DNA from: Morella rubra
Lineage: Eukaryota; Streptophyta; Magnoliopsida; Fagales; Myricaceae
Direction of reading: 5' to 3'
NCBI GenBank assembly: GCA_003952965.2
Contig: CM025849.1
Span: forward strand, 3,215,726-3,279,725
DNA: 64,000 bases
Under the pieces are notes generated by a model. The model had not been told where the DNA came from, did not search any database, and saw only the letters and a list, made by a program, of their open reading frames with translations. Below, one piece after another: positions 52,950-64,000 of this stretch (position 1 is the stretch's first letter; every line of letters starts with the position of its first letter). A program made the position numbers and the translations under genes.

Positions 52950-55550
52950 GATGACATGTGCATTTGTAATCCCAAGTGGGTTTGTAAGTTGTAGTTTCAA
53001 ATGTGATCCTTGCTATGTAAAACTAGCACCTTTTGTATCAGAAAATATTTCAACTGTTATCATGCTATTTAATGTCCTTTTGTAGTTTTATTGTCCTTTT
53101 GCATTTATTTCTCTTTAATTTTCTAGTTTTATTGCTCAAAATTGCCAATCCGACTTCAAAATTGCTCAAACTTCTCCACGAAAAGAGAGGAGTTGCATCA
53201 CTAGGCATATGGCATGCCATATGTTCGGACTGAAATTTTAATTACAGTGCTTGCTTTGGTGACAAAGACCAACTGTGTGGTACACAGGTTAAACTGTGGA
53301 AATTGTGAGACTAAGCAAACTGGTTTTGAAACATTCTGCAACCTAAAAATTGGTAGAAACTTTCCACCGTTCAACATTGAAATTGGCAGCCAATGTGCAG
53401 AAGCATGATTTTAGATGTTTCATGTTGGCAAATACTGTTTTGTAGCATGCGAATTTCCACATACTCAAAGTCCATAGTTGTTCTTCGGCATTGGGGGCGT
53501 CTGAACCTTTTAATCTTTTGTAGAGGATAATGAATGAGATTTACATAGACATCTTTACTCTAATATTAAAGTTCTAGGGTACAAGCTAAATAGGACCATA
53601 TGCAATGTTCTCAAAAGTGGATATGCCCTTTCCTCTACAATATCAGCATGTCTCATGTCTTATACAACTTGTCCATCACAAGACATAATACAAATGCACA
53701 TACCAAAACCAAAAGTACAACTTCAGCACCATCTCCAACCACTTTAACCCAACCTCCAAAAAACACCTTAAAAAACCACTGCATCCCAGCCACAAAAAAC
53801 CTTAGCAACCACCAATACGTACACCCATGTCAGCACCGAAATCTACATCTTTACACCCAATCAAAAAACAACAAGGTCGCACCATCGTTTGTTTTTACAC
53901 CCAATCCAAAAATAACAACACTACAATCAGCCTTAAAATCTACATCTTTTTGCTCTTCTTCTTTTTGGTCATCCTCAAACCACTTGGGTTATCAACCCGG
54001 GCGTTTGCCTTGCGTTTTCCATGGTCACTTTGAGGTCTGCGCACAAAAAATGAAGAGAAAGTTAAATCGAACATAACTGACAGCATAAGGACTGGTAATA
54101 AGCATTACTTACTGCTCTGTCACCACACTAGTTGTGTATCCACAGCTGGCTCAGTGAGATCGATAAAAAGTTGCCGAGGAGTCCCCGAACCTCGAGCCAA
54201 TCCCCGTAAGCGATCTGAGCTCCGAGTTCTTGATGCCACACCACCACCATGAGCTTGGGCTGCTTTGGCATCGTGTCTTGGCTGAGTTGGAGTTGCAATA
54301 GAGGCATTTGGTGGGCTGCTCCTCCTTTCCAGGCAGGGGCAGCATAATCCCAACATTCAGCCAAGAGTGGCGGAATGTCATGTTAGGTGGATCCTGGGAA
54401 TATAACAAACCATCAAGTGAAATTGGAAGAGTATACAATCTGAAACATATGTAAGTAAAAAACTTGGTGACCAAATTTTACCTCAGCGTTTGTGTCCTCA
54501 TCATTCAAGGAATAATGGTCATGAAGACTTGGTGGATCCTGTAATATGGAAACATCAATCTCAAATGTCAATATTTTAGATTGAATACAAATATGCGCAA
54601 GTATGTAATGCAAGTCTTACCTCATCAAAAGTGTCTTTATCATTCGGCGATCGATGGTCATGAAGATGTGGTGGGTCCTGAAAAAATAAAAAACCCCATT
54701 AAGTTGTCAGAGTACACATCAATTAATACTAACCAAAGTAATATGACCCTCACCTCATCGGGCATCATCGTTGATGTACCAACCCCCGAGGACCCAGCTT
54801 CAGAAGCAGGAACCTATGAGACATGGACCGTTATAAGTCACTGCAAACTTATTTATGTACGTAACTAAATTAAATGAACACTTACAAAAGTGGGAGTACA
54901 CTGTGACATAGGAGGGGCATGTGTCTTCTTCTTTTTACATGATCTTGAGTTGTGGCCAACCATGCCACACTTAGAACATTTGATCTTAGTCCCAACTTTG
55001 CTTAACCGTATTCGGCTCTTTGGTTCATCCATGCCCCTCCGCCTTAGCTTCTTCGGTCTCCCAGGTTGCACTCTTGCATGTGGAGGTAGGACCGGTTGTT
55101 GCTGTGTACGTTCCCATTGATCCATACTCGGCACTGGGTGAATCATAGGCCCATAGGCCTTCATGTACATCGCAACGGTGTAGTAATCATCTACATATTC
55201 CTCCTTCCCCCATCGTACAGGATTGCAGAGATAGCATGTGCAAAAGGGATTCCTGTGAGATCCCATCGCTGACACCCGCATGTCCTCGCTTTCAAATTTA
55301 CCACGAATTGCTTCTGTTTGTGTTCGACCTCAAACAACCCATTCCCAGCATACATGGAGATGCACTCGCATGAGATTTCGCCATTCCTATCCAGCTTCCT
55401 CATAATAGCCGGACACAATCCTTCGTTCATCTTCCCCATTCCATCTCGCTTGACTTGGTACCGACACATCAGCTTCTTTCTTATTATCTCCACCATGGTG
55501 ATGATCGGTTTATCCTCGCTTCCATGATATATGCATTGAAGCATTCTGAC

Positions 55551-56085
55551 AGATTGTTCACTAGCAAATCTGATTTGAATGAATTGGGAAGTGTGACCGT
55601 GTCCACAATGTTGGATCCACATCAGCTAGATACTTGTATGCCTTCGGGCTCAACGACTTCAGTGTGAGCATCTCAGCTTGAAATTCTTTTGTGTAAGCAG
55701 ACGCGGTTGCCCATAATCTCTCTTTCAACAGTTGACCCCGATGCCCTTCGTCTCTGAAATTGTTGTACAAATGCCGCACATATCCTATGATCCGTAGTGG
55801 GGAGACTTCCTCGAAGCTTGGGATGAGGCCCTGCATTGTATATGGAAATAATGTCAAGAGATTTACAAAATATAAGTAAAAATCAGCACCTAACTAACAC
55901 TTCTTTACCTTCTTCGTCTGAAATAAATGTCCAACCATGTGGCAAATTAGGGCCGAGATCAGATACCAATATGCGTAGATTTGTCCTTTAACTCACTGCG
56001 GCAAAAGCAATTGGGTAAATGTTCTCGTTCCCATCACGACCGACAACAACAAAAGCTGTCCTTTGTAAGGACCCTTCAAAAAACC
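55551..56085 (-). repeat. Internal duplication of transposase segment, copy 1
   Basis: About 535 bp that recurs at 56157-56581, from AGATTGTTCACTAGC to TGTAAGGACCCTTCAAAAAA. This copy encodes the more complete part (IPSFEEVSPLRIIGYVRHLY, NNFRDEGHRGQLLKERLWA, SPKAYKYLADVDPTLW). Confidence 0.85.
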
Positions 56086-56156
56086 CATCCTTCTCCATAA
56101 CCGTTTCGGTTCCCTAGGCCTATCTAGCCGATCGGTTTATGACCGGGCCCATAGCC

Positions 56157-56581
56157 AGATTGTTCACTAGCCTTTGAATGAATTGGGAAGTGTGACCGTG
56201 TCCACAATGTTGGATCCACATCAGCTAGATACTTGTATGCCTTCGGGCTCAATTCAGTGTCATCTCAGCTTGAAATTCTGCTTTTGTGTAAGCATGCCCA
56301 TAATCTCTCTTTCAACAGTTGACCCCGATCCCTGCACCCTGCATCGTCAAGAGATATACAAAACATAAGTACAAAATCAGCACCTAACTAACACTTCTTT
56401 ACCTTCTGTCGTCTGAAATAAATGTCCAACCATGTGGCAAATTAGGGCAGATCAGATACCAATATGCGTAGAAACCAAGACCAGCTTCCTTCTTCCACGG
56501 CAAAAGCAATTAAATATTCTCGTTCCCATCACACCGACAGCAACAAGAAGCTGTCCTTTGTAAGGACCCTTCAAAAAACAG
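56157..56581 (-). repeat. Internal duplication of transposase segment, copy 2
   Basis: A shortened copy with many deletions. It still holds the sequence nearest the catalytic Asp (EAGLGFYAYWYL). The pattern of scattered deletions resembles the noise at 29-38 kb, so an assembly artefact is possible. Confidence 0.8.
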
Positions 56582-59500
56582 CCATCCACCCCAATTAAGG
56601 GCCTACAACCAGTCCTAAAACCATCTCGCATAGCTGCCAGTGAGACGTACAGTCGAGAAATTGGGTTGCAGCTCCCTTTGAGGCCTATCTCTCAGAAGAA
56701 CCCTGGTTGGTTCCCTTAGGGTCGCACAATAGTCCCATAGCCTTGCATACTGCTCTTTGTGCATCCCAAATAACGCATCGCATGCCCTTTTCTTCGCCCT
56801 ATACAACTTCATTCGACTTACATCCACCTTCCAAGTTCTCTTCACCTCTTCCTTTAACGCCTCCACTGGCCAATCAAGATTATGCTTGAATTGTTCCAAG
56901 TACTTCCTTGCTATCCACTTCGAAGATACTTGGGTATTTTTGTAACTTCGTGTGCATCGATGGTGGCCCGAGTATGATATTACTTGGAACGTCAGCTCGT
57001 TCTTCACATTCCGTGCATAAACTCTGTAGTTGCACCGTTCTCGCTTACACTGGACGATGACTCTATCTCTATCATTCTTCGCCCAATGGAGGTCCTTCCC
57101 AATATGTATGTTGGCCTCTCTGACGACCTGTCTGAACACATCAACACTAGGGAATCTCATCCCTAGTTCAAGTCTTGGGTCGTCCAGGTATTGCTCTTCA
57201 AATTCTGGAACATTGGCTCGTGCTCTATCTAGCCCAATGTCTTCCTCACCACTACTTGAATCAGTGTCTGAAATCAAATCTTGACGACCCTTGCAGCCTA
57301 CATCCATATCGGGTCCATCCTCCACACCTTCGAGGTCCTCTTCAACACCCAAACAATGTGCCTGATAGCCACTAGTTGCATTATCCCCTCTCTCCTTCAA
57401 ATACATCAGCCTCCTGACTCGCAACATTATCAAAAAAAGAATCACGTTGGGGACTTTGAGGTTCCTCTTCTTCTTCTTCAACCAACTTTTTCCCCTTCTC
57501 CATTGCCCCCTTCTTCTTTACAGCCAGCTTATACCTTTGTTTTTTAACTTCCGCATTGCTGGTTGCTTCTTCAAATCCAACAACATACAAAATGATTATA
57601 TTGTGACCTATGTGGCAGCTTACCATTTCCAATACATCTATATCTGACTTCAAGAGAACCAGCCCTTCATCGAGTGACTTCGCTGGGTGCACATAGTATA
57701 TCAGATCCCCGGATGCGTACCCATACTCACGGCATATAGCTTCCAGTTCAAAAAATGATAGGCAGTCCATATCCCAAGGCTCATTATGCAAAACTTGTTG
57801 ACCTCCAAGGTACTCGGTACGTGGTGACCTTTGAAACCTCCCCCATGATTTACCTCGAACAAGACCACTTGTTTGCTCATTGTAACAACACCTACCATAA
57901 AGAGAATTTCCAAATTAATAACATTGATTTTCTAGGCAGCAGCAAAAGTTAACCTTTCAACTAATGTTAAAAACTTAACCTTTCAACTAATGATAGTCAC
58001 TTTTACACAATTATATTCGTACAAGAATATAAAACTAGATGTCAACTAGCTTTCTCCAAATAGAATCAGTGATTGATGAGATGTTGGAGTATACAATGCA
58101 CTTTTTCTACGCAAAAGAGTGCTAGGAATAGATAACGATATAATAGGAAATAGCAACAGTTCCAGATGAATTCATTGACTAACACGCCCAGAAGCTAGAT
58201 GAATTCAAGTTCTGGATAGTTTAAGCGGCCAAAATAAAGATTGAAAGATGACAAGTGAACTTTACACCTAGAAGCATTATTTTAAGAATTTAAAAACAGA
58301 AGAAAGAAAGGGATGCCATTTTTGGAGAAGCAGAAAAAAAGGCATGCAATCCATCACGTAAACAGAATTAAGCTATATACTAAGTGCAGAATTGTGGAGA
58401 AGCAATCTTACAAGACAAGTGTGTCTATAGTTGATGGATGGATATCAATGGAGTGAACAATTCCCGAAGTTGTTCCCTCAGCCCTGCAACATTACCACCA
58501 CAAAAGACAGAATATGCATTAAAGAAATAGCATTAAAGACATAATCTACAATGGTGAGTTTCAAACTCAAACCTGATAGAGAAATAGCAGTAAAGAAAAA
58601 GGGCAGGTCTAGAAGGTAAGTATACATCAGTCGACAGTAAAAGCATCACATTAGGATTTGCATGATGTAAACTGCGACAAACCTTTTGAAACGAACTACT
58701 CTGATTGAGTTCTTCCACTCTGTTCTCTAAAAAGAATCAATTTTGTTTTGAAGATCCTTGTTCCTTCTCCAAGAATGAATTGTCGAGGTTTCCAAGGCAG
58801 TTTCCTTTAACTTTATCTGTCCTTCCAGATACAATCACGGGCAATAGAAGAAAGGTTATCCACCATAGAAGGCACAAATAAGTCAAGAAAACAAAATTAT
58901 TATACAATTTGTAGAGTGTAAAGACGGCCAACAGTATGAATGAATAGTACATATATCTTGAAAACCACATAAAGGAAACTGTTATTCATCGTGTGGCCTC
59001 CAGCAAGACTTTTCCATTGGCATAATCATCTACACTTCACCATCTATGCAGAAGCATATATAGATATACACATACTTACGTAATTGTTTATTTCTCTATG
59101 CAAATTCATGCAGAAGTGAATATTTCTCAAAACTTGTGGTAATCACCAAAGAATATTACCGTATTCAATTCAATTTCACAAAGTCAATTCAAAAAGTCAA
59201 TCCACAAACTCAATTCCCAGACAAACAACTTTAAAAAAAAAAGGGACCACTGGTGCAGAAAACAAACGAGCCAAATTCACTTAGAGCCGACAAGCACATG
59301 ACTTTAATATTGACAGACAACCAACCGAATAGACAATAGTGGTAGGGGACCACTCGATGGAGCCGACAACTAAACACAAAGATGCTAGTTTAATAACGGC
59401 AGGGGACCACTCCACTCCAGAACAGAACACATTCGCAACCCCTAACCCACTCCACTACACTTTTTTATCCACTTTTCTCCCTATATAAACACAACCCCTA

Positions 59501-59775
59501 CCCCATTCCTTTACATTTGCCCCATTCGCAAGCAACCGATTCAAACTTGAACCCTAAATCGAATGATTTAGATGAAAAAAAACCTACACCTATAACTGAG
59601 TAAGTGGCTTACCTCATTCATGCAGATGTAACTGAGGTGAATGAGGAAGCGACGGTGAATGAGGAATTGCTTGGGATGAGGAAGAAGTTGCAACTTGCCG
59701 ACCAGAGGAAGACACTGTCGAATACACACGATACACGCACTGCAATACGCTCCATCTAGTCTTTTTCCTTTCTTT

Positions 59776-60000
59776 TTAGTTCAACGCATAAGTGGATTTC
59801 TGGGGCATTTTGGTCTTCTACATATGAGGGGCTCACGTGTTTATCACGTGTGACGGAAAAAGAAGTACGGGTCGTTAAATTCGAGTCAAAAATCAAACTG
59901 AAACGTTTAAGAAAGTTTGAGGGGCGGGTTGACACGAGTTAAAGATTAGGGGGATAATGGAATAAGTGGTAAAGTTCGAGGGGTTTTTTGTAATTAACCC
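59776..60000 (-). repeat. MULE terminal inverted repeat, right
   Basis: About 225 bp, the complement of 51441-51668. Confidence 0.92.
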
Positions 60001-60981
60001 AAAATTTATTTTTTGGAAATGTCTAAAAAAATATGTTTAGGAAGATTTTTGTAAAAAAAAATTTTAGTTTTGGTTGCTTAATAAAATTTTTTATTAAAGA
60101 TTGAAATGTTTTGAAATAATTATGATTAAATTAGAAAAAATTTTTAAAATTAAAAATAAAAGTTTTTAAAATTTAAAAGATCCAAAATTATTTAAGATTT
60201 TAAAGAATTTTTAGAGAGATAAAACTAATATTAATTTGAACTTTATATATTTTTTTATGAAAAAACTAATGAGTTTTGTTAAAATATAAATTAAAAGATT
60301 GTGGATTTTTTTTTTTTTTTGTTTTGTTTAGGAAAATAAAATGAATTTTTTTTGTGAAATTTTTTGAGATTTGTAAGTTTAGGTATAAAATTTGTTACTT
60401 CTTAAAAAATTTTCTTAAAAAGTTAAAAAATATATATATTTATGGATGTGAGAAGATTTTTGTTGAATCTTTTTTTAAGAGAGCTTTTGGTACATCTGAG
60501 TAGATTACGACTTAGTTTATTGTTGTCATCCATCACCTCACTTTATTCTAACACTAGAAAGAATGGCGTATTCTCACAAATTTTGCTTTTCTAACTAATT
60601 CATTTATAATCTCATAACATTTATGCCTTAGTTTAAATGAAACAATTTTAAAAAATTTTAAAATCCAAGTCCCCTACGTGAGATTTTCTAGATCATATGC
60701 AACCCATTTGAACTATAGATGTATATACTTTTGAGCTTAATTTTCATTTATAATAAGAGTGCAAACTTTTTCCAGGTAGGGGTTATTGGTAGAAAGTATT
60801 TTGATGCTAACTACATTAATATCATATTCTTTTAATCTATATTGCATATTTAAATTGACAATTGGGTGATGTTTTGCTTAAGGTCTTAGATTAAAAATTT
60901 CAGACGTATATGAAATCTTTGCTATAGAATTTAACTTTGTCTTCAAATTCTATTTGAATTAGGATAGTATTTCTTTAGAAG
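60001..60981. other. AT-rich flank right of the MULE
   Basis: AT-rich, low complexity; no gene until the DUF247 fragment at 60982. Confidence 0.5.
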
Positions 60982-61330
60982 ATGAGTTCTGTTGACGGAG
61001 CTGACTCTGTCATCATTCGTGTTACCCAAAAGCTTGCTGACTTGACTCCACTTTCTCTTGATCGTTCTATATTTAAGGTGCATCACCAGTTACGACACAT
61101 TAATGAGATGACTTACAAACATGTGCTGCTTGACATCGGTCCTTACCATTGCTACAACTCCTATGGAACATTAAAATTGCATTATCTACAATCAATCCGC
61201 ATACATCATGGCCTGAAGACACTTGGAAGAAAGAGCTCGCAAATGCTATGTTGAATTTGTTGCACTAACTTCAGATGTGTTTGTAGAAATGATACTACTT
61301 GATAGATGTTTATCATTGAGCTTTTTTTGC
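60982..61330 (+). pseudogene. DUF247 protein fragment
   Basis: The ATG at 60982 opens MSSVDGADSVIIRVTQKLAD followed by the DUF247 (UPF0481) N-terminal signature: SIFKVHHQLRHINEMTYKHV and LLDIGPYH. A frameshift near 61225 separates the downstream part (EERARKCYVEFVALTSDVFVE, EMILLDRCL), typical of the next DUF247 segment. After about 61330 the homology fades, so most of the usual 400-500 residues are absent. DUF247 proteins are plant membrane-associated proteins of mostly unknown role. It is a pseudogene remnant. Confidence 0.8.
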
Positions 61331-61499
61331 AAATATGCAATGCGTTATCTGATGTATAAATATCATCCAATCTTCCAAATTAGTTGCATGCTAGTGGCTT
61401 ACGACATGATCTATTGCTATTTGAAAATCAACTCTTATTTTTTATTTTTGTTTTTACCAAATTGTTCAAGATGACGGAGGTTCGTAACCTATGATATTG

Positions 61500-61508
61500 C
61501 ATTAATAA
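61500..61508 (+). repeat. Target-site duplication, left copy
   Basis: CATTAATAA, identical to 61858-61866. Confidence 0.92.
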
Positions 61509-61857
61509 GGGGTAAAGTCATAGTTAGCCCCCTATGTTTGGGCAAAAATTAAATAGTTGTCCCTAACTTTCAATCCTACAATTTGAGACGCATAAATTTT
61601 AAAACTAATCAATCTTTGCCCTCGATCTAAATCATTTTTTATTTTTGATGAATTTTTTTAAATTTTTTTAGTAATTTTATTTTGGAGGGACATTTTGGTC
61701 ATTTTTCATGCTTTTCCGTTTGATTTAACATCTGATTTAGACGGGAGGCTAACATTGATAGGTTTTGAATGTTATGGGTCTCAAATTATGGGATTGAAAG
61801 TTAGAGGTAGCTGTTTGATTTTTATCAAAACATAAGGGCTAACTATGACTTTACCCC
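61509..61857. mobile_element. Mutator-like MITE with perfect 9-bp target duplication
   Basis: A 349-bp element flanked by CATTAATAA on both sides (61500-61508 and 61858-61866). The termini are GGGGTAAAGTCATAGTTAGC and its exact complement, and the inverted repeats extend about 130 bp with some mismatches. No coding capacity. The 9-bp duplication and long inverted repeats identify it as Mutator-like. Confidence 0.92.
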
Positions 61858-61866
61858 CATTAATAA
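61858..61866 (+). repeat. Target-site duplication, right copy
   Basis: CATTAATAA, identical to 61500-61508. Confidence 0.92.
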
Positions 61867-62052
61867 TCTTGTCCTATACTTTTTCAATGCCACAATACCA
61901 TATTCACTTTATCTGCAAGATAAGGGTGGGTACCGGAACGGATGGAACCGAAATGACCAATTCTAGTTCGGCATGTGGGCTTTTTTAGACATATTTTTTT
62001 TAGGCTCTAATGAGCCAAAAATATTTTTTTGACCAAATTTTTGGAAGATTTT

Positions 62053-62310
62053 TCTATTATTCATCATAAATTAACAATAAATGTAAAATATTCATTCAAA
62101 ATCTAATTTAAAATAAACATTCAAGCAAATTTATATGTCATACTTTATTTTAGCCCTATTAAAAAAAAAAAAAAAAAGTGGAAATTTCGATATTTTTTAG
62201 TTATTCATCATAAATTAACAATAAATATAAAATATTCATCTAAAATCTAGATTCTAAAATAAACATTCAATCAAATTCGATATATTATACTTTATTTATA
62301 GCACTATCAA
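62053..62310. repeat. Tandem duplication of an AT-rich unit
   Basis: A unit of about 110 bp starting TATTCATCATAAATTAACAA (about 62058) recurs from about 62203 after a short A-rich spacer. The copies are roughly 90% similar. No coding content. Confidence 0.8.
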
Positions 62311-62502
62311 AATCACAAATTTTAATACAAATTTCGATGCCATTTCACACCAACTTCAATACTTTCTCTCTCCAAGTGAAAATAAGGTCATCATCACCGA
62401 AATAGCTTATAATAATTACAAATGGTTGTAGAAGTTTGACATCCCATGGAGAGTCCCTTGGAGAGTTAATGAGACAATCCATAGAGCCTAAATAATCCCT
62501 GA

Positions 62503-62604
62503 CATCAGGAGACTAAATCAGCTTGTATTGCTGATATGTAATCAGATTACATAGGAACGACTGAATCGGCTTGTATTGCTCATATGCAATCAGATTACAT
62601 AGAA
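62503..62604. repeat. Short tandem duplication
   Basis: Two units of about 50 bp, each with GGCTTGTATTGCT-like and ATATGTAATCAGATTACATA-like words. The ATCAGATTACATAG core is exact in both. Confidence 0.75.
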
Positions 62605-62839
62605 AAACTCTATATCATCGTCTATTTCCATTTGTTAGATTTTCATTATCTCATTGTTGAACTTTATGTCAAACAAGTTACCACTATCTAGTTTCTTGAA
62701 TTTGACTCCAGCCATGATAAGCACAATTCGACTTTATCTCATTGCTAAACTTTAGGCTAACTACTCGTTAACTACTCATGCTTAGCATCACCGAGATCTT
62801 TCTTCGAATTCTCTTAAGGCCATGATATATCTTTCCACA

Positions 62840-63091
62840 CTACTTTCCTTTGTCATTCGATGTATTGATTGTAGATAGCAATTTGTGGTCTTCCATAGAA
62901 CCTAGACCATCTTTGCTGTGGTTGTAAGGACCGATGGCAAGCACACTAGGTTCATAAGCCTTCTCATTTACCACGCATAACTGGTGATTCACTTTGAATA
63001 TGCAAAACTCTAGATTGATTGGAGTCCAGTCAATAAGCATTTGGTGAACAAGAGAGGAGATATGATCACTACCAAACTGGGTCATATTCAA
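62840..63091 (-). pseudogene. DUF247 protein fragment (opposite strand)
   Basis: On the minus strand, MNMTQFGSDHISSLVHQMLI is followed by the DUF247 N-terminal signature FCIFKVNHQLCVVNEKAYEP and SVLAIGPYNHSKDGLGSMED. It is cut off after about 80 residues by a frameshift and AT-rich DNA. It covers the same part of the family as the fragment at 60982 but in opposite orientation. Non-functional. Confidence 0.8.
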
Positions 63092-64000
63092 AAGAACTTG
63101 TCTACATCAAATACACTATCGTGACAATTTTATCACTAATAATAAAACATTAGCAAATGTTAAAAAAGAAAAAAAAAAAAGGAGATTTTTTCTTTCTCAT
63201 AGGGCAAAGATAATGCAACGTACTTGTTTAAAGAGTCAGCTCCAAATCGCCCATGTCTTTTAGAAGATAAACTTTTTGGCTTTCTTGAAGAAGCTAAAAA
63301 AATGGCCCTCGAAAGATTGCTTTTCGACTTTCGCGGTGAAGCTAAAACAATGTCAAAAGATATTTCAAAAAGTGAAAGAAATAATTTTTTTTTTTCCTGA
63401 ATGAATAGTCTTTGTTTTAGGGAAAAGAAAGGTGATGTTTAGTGAGCAAAAATTTTAAAAAAATTTAGCCTAAGTTTGGATGCTCAAAAAATAAAGAAAA
63501 ATTCCTTTAGTGTAGATTACATTGACTTTTATGGGGGTTTGTGAAAAGTCAATAGAAAATTTGAAAGAACGTTTTGTTGAAGACTGATTTTTATTGGAGA
63601 TTGTGAAAAGCGTAGAGAGAGATGATTTGATAGAGTTTTTTTTTATTAAAAAGTGTTTGAGTTTGTGTCGAGGGCGCGTTTGCAAACCTTAATCATTATA
63701 AATATTTAGGGAATGTTGTGAAAATTGAGGAGATTGAAGTTTGATTGGGTTTTGTGAGAGAGAAATGAAAAAAATTAGAATTTTATGGGAGTTTGTGAAA
63801 AAGTGAAGAAAGAGAAATAGAATATTATGGGAGGTAATAAAAAGTGAAGAGATAGATAATTTGAGTGAATTTTTTATGTTTATTATAATGAAAAAAGATG
63901 ATTTGATAGAGGAAAGAGGGAGAGATTATATTTGGGATGAAATTTTGAATAGAGATTATCTTTGGGTTTTTGATTAGAGAAAAATTCCTAAAAAAAGGGT
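63092..64000. other. AT-rich DNA to the window end
   Basis: AT-rich with a poly-A run (63170-63180) and purine-rich stretches. No gene seen. Confidence 0.5.

Larger units (their letters stand above)
54124..57880 (-). pseudogene. MuDR-type transposase, fragmented
   Basis: On the minus strand the order is that of plant MULE transposases. An N-terminal PB1-like domain starts at 57880 (MSKQVVLFEVNHGG, then NEPWDMDCLSFFELE after a frameshift near 57810). An acidic linker with a lysine/glutamate run follows. The MuDR DNA-binding domain lies at about 57200-56780 (FRQVVREANIHIGKD, VQCKRERCNYRVYA, HHRC). The first catalytic Asp is in GVDGCFLKGPYKG (56584-56586), after a stop. The SWIM zinc finger is near 55280-55236, its CxH cysteine replaced by Phe (CGC...IPFAH). 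A CCHC knuckle (CSKCGMVGHNSRSC) lies at 54978-54937. The tail ends in RSSDRLRGLARGS near 54200. At least three frameshifts and an internal duplication inactivate it. Cut-and-paste transposition of this and related elements was its original role. Confidence 0.88.
51441..60000. mobile_element. 8.56-kb Mutator-like element (MULE) carrying GRF and transposase genes
   Basis: Bounded by long, nearly identical terminal inverted repeats (51441-51668 and 59776-60000) starting GGGTTAATTA. Inside are a plus-strand GRF zinc-finger gene (52486-52949) and a minus-strand MuDR-type transposase (54124-57880), both broken by frameshifts. About 1.5 kb of non-coding sequence separates the transposase from the right repeat. 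Expected 9-bp target duplications are not clear: the left flank is AAAGATAAA and the right flank AAAATTTAT. The high similarity of the repeats suggests fairly recent activity, while the transposase is defective, so any movement would need a transposase from elsewhere. Confidence 0.9.

Noticed and set aside
53600..54076. 158-codon plus-strand frame inside the MULE
   Set aside because: Thr/Asn/Pro-rich low complexity, no family resemblance, and opposite to the transposase 3' region.

Overview
The window is plant nuclear DNA, most likely from a woody eudicot or a related angiosperm. The genes have plant intron-exon structures, are widely spaced in AT-rich DNA, and sit among plant transposon families (copia, hAT, Mutator-like elements, MITEs). 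Recognised genes include a plant eIF4G, eL43/RPL37A, a plant-type CK2 beta subunit, a CYP714-type P450 pair, a PGG-domain gene and DUF247 fragments. No genus can be assigned from sequence alone.

Layout. 1-5.45 kb holds broken eIF4G remnants in permuted order, a stray RPL37A 5' fragment, and a deleted copia element inserted in an eIF4G exon with a 5-bp target duplication (AGTGC). 5.78-7.66 kb is a hAT-type element with a perfect 8-bp target duplication. 8.3-10.6 kb is an intact five-exon RPL37A gene with site II and telo-box motifs. 12.4-15.5 kb (minus) is a MORN-repeat membrane protein. 15.9-22.4 kb is gene-poor with several MITEs. 22.8-26.2 kb (minus) is an intact five-exon CK2 beta gene. 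27.0-28.1 kb carries two Mutator-like MITEs. 28.44 kb starts a CHCH-domain gene that runs into corrupted sequence.

29.4-36 kb is dominated by runs of A, T, C and G. Its later part repeats 36.5-38.5 kb with many added homopolymer bases. I read this as unpolished long-read sequence and a false duplication, not biology. 39.0-46.1 kb holds two tandem five-exon CYP714-type P450 genes. 46.65-47.9 kb is a second hAT-family copy. 48.4-51.4 kb is a PGG-domain membrane gene between two direct repeats of about 0.9 kb. 51.44-60.0 kb is an 8.56-kb Mutator-like element with terminal inverted repeats of about 225 bp, carrying a frameshifted GRF zinc-finger gene and a broken MuDR-type transposase. 60-64 kb has two DUF247 fragments, a MITE with a perfect 9-bp target duplication, and short tandem repeats.

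The intact genes are unrelated housekeeping genes (ribosome, CK2 holoenzyme) plus a specialised-metabolism P450 pair; nothing suggests a cluster with a shared pathway. The best structural findings are the large GRF-carrying Mutator-like element, the scrambled eIF4G/RPL37A remnants, the divergent active-site motif of the second P450, and the probable assembly false duplication.
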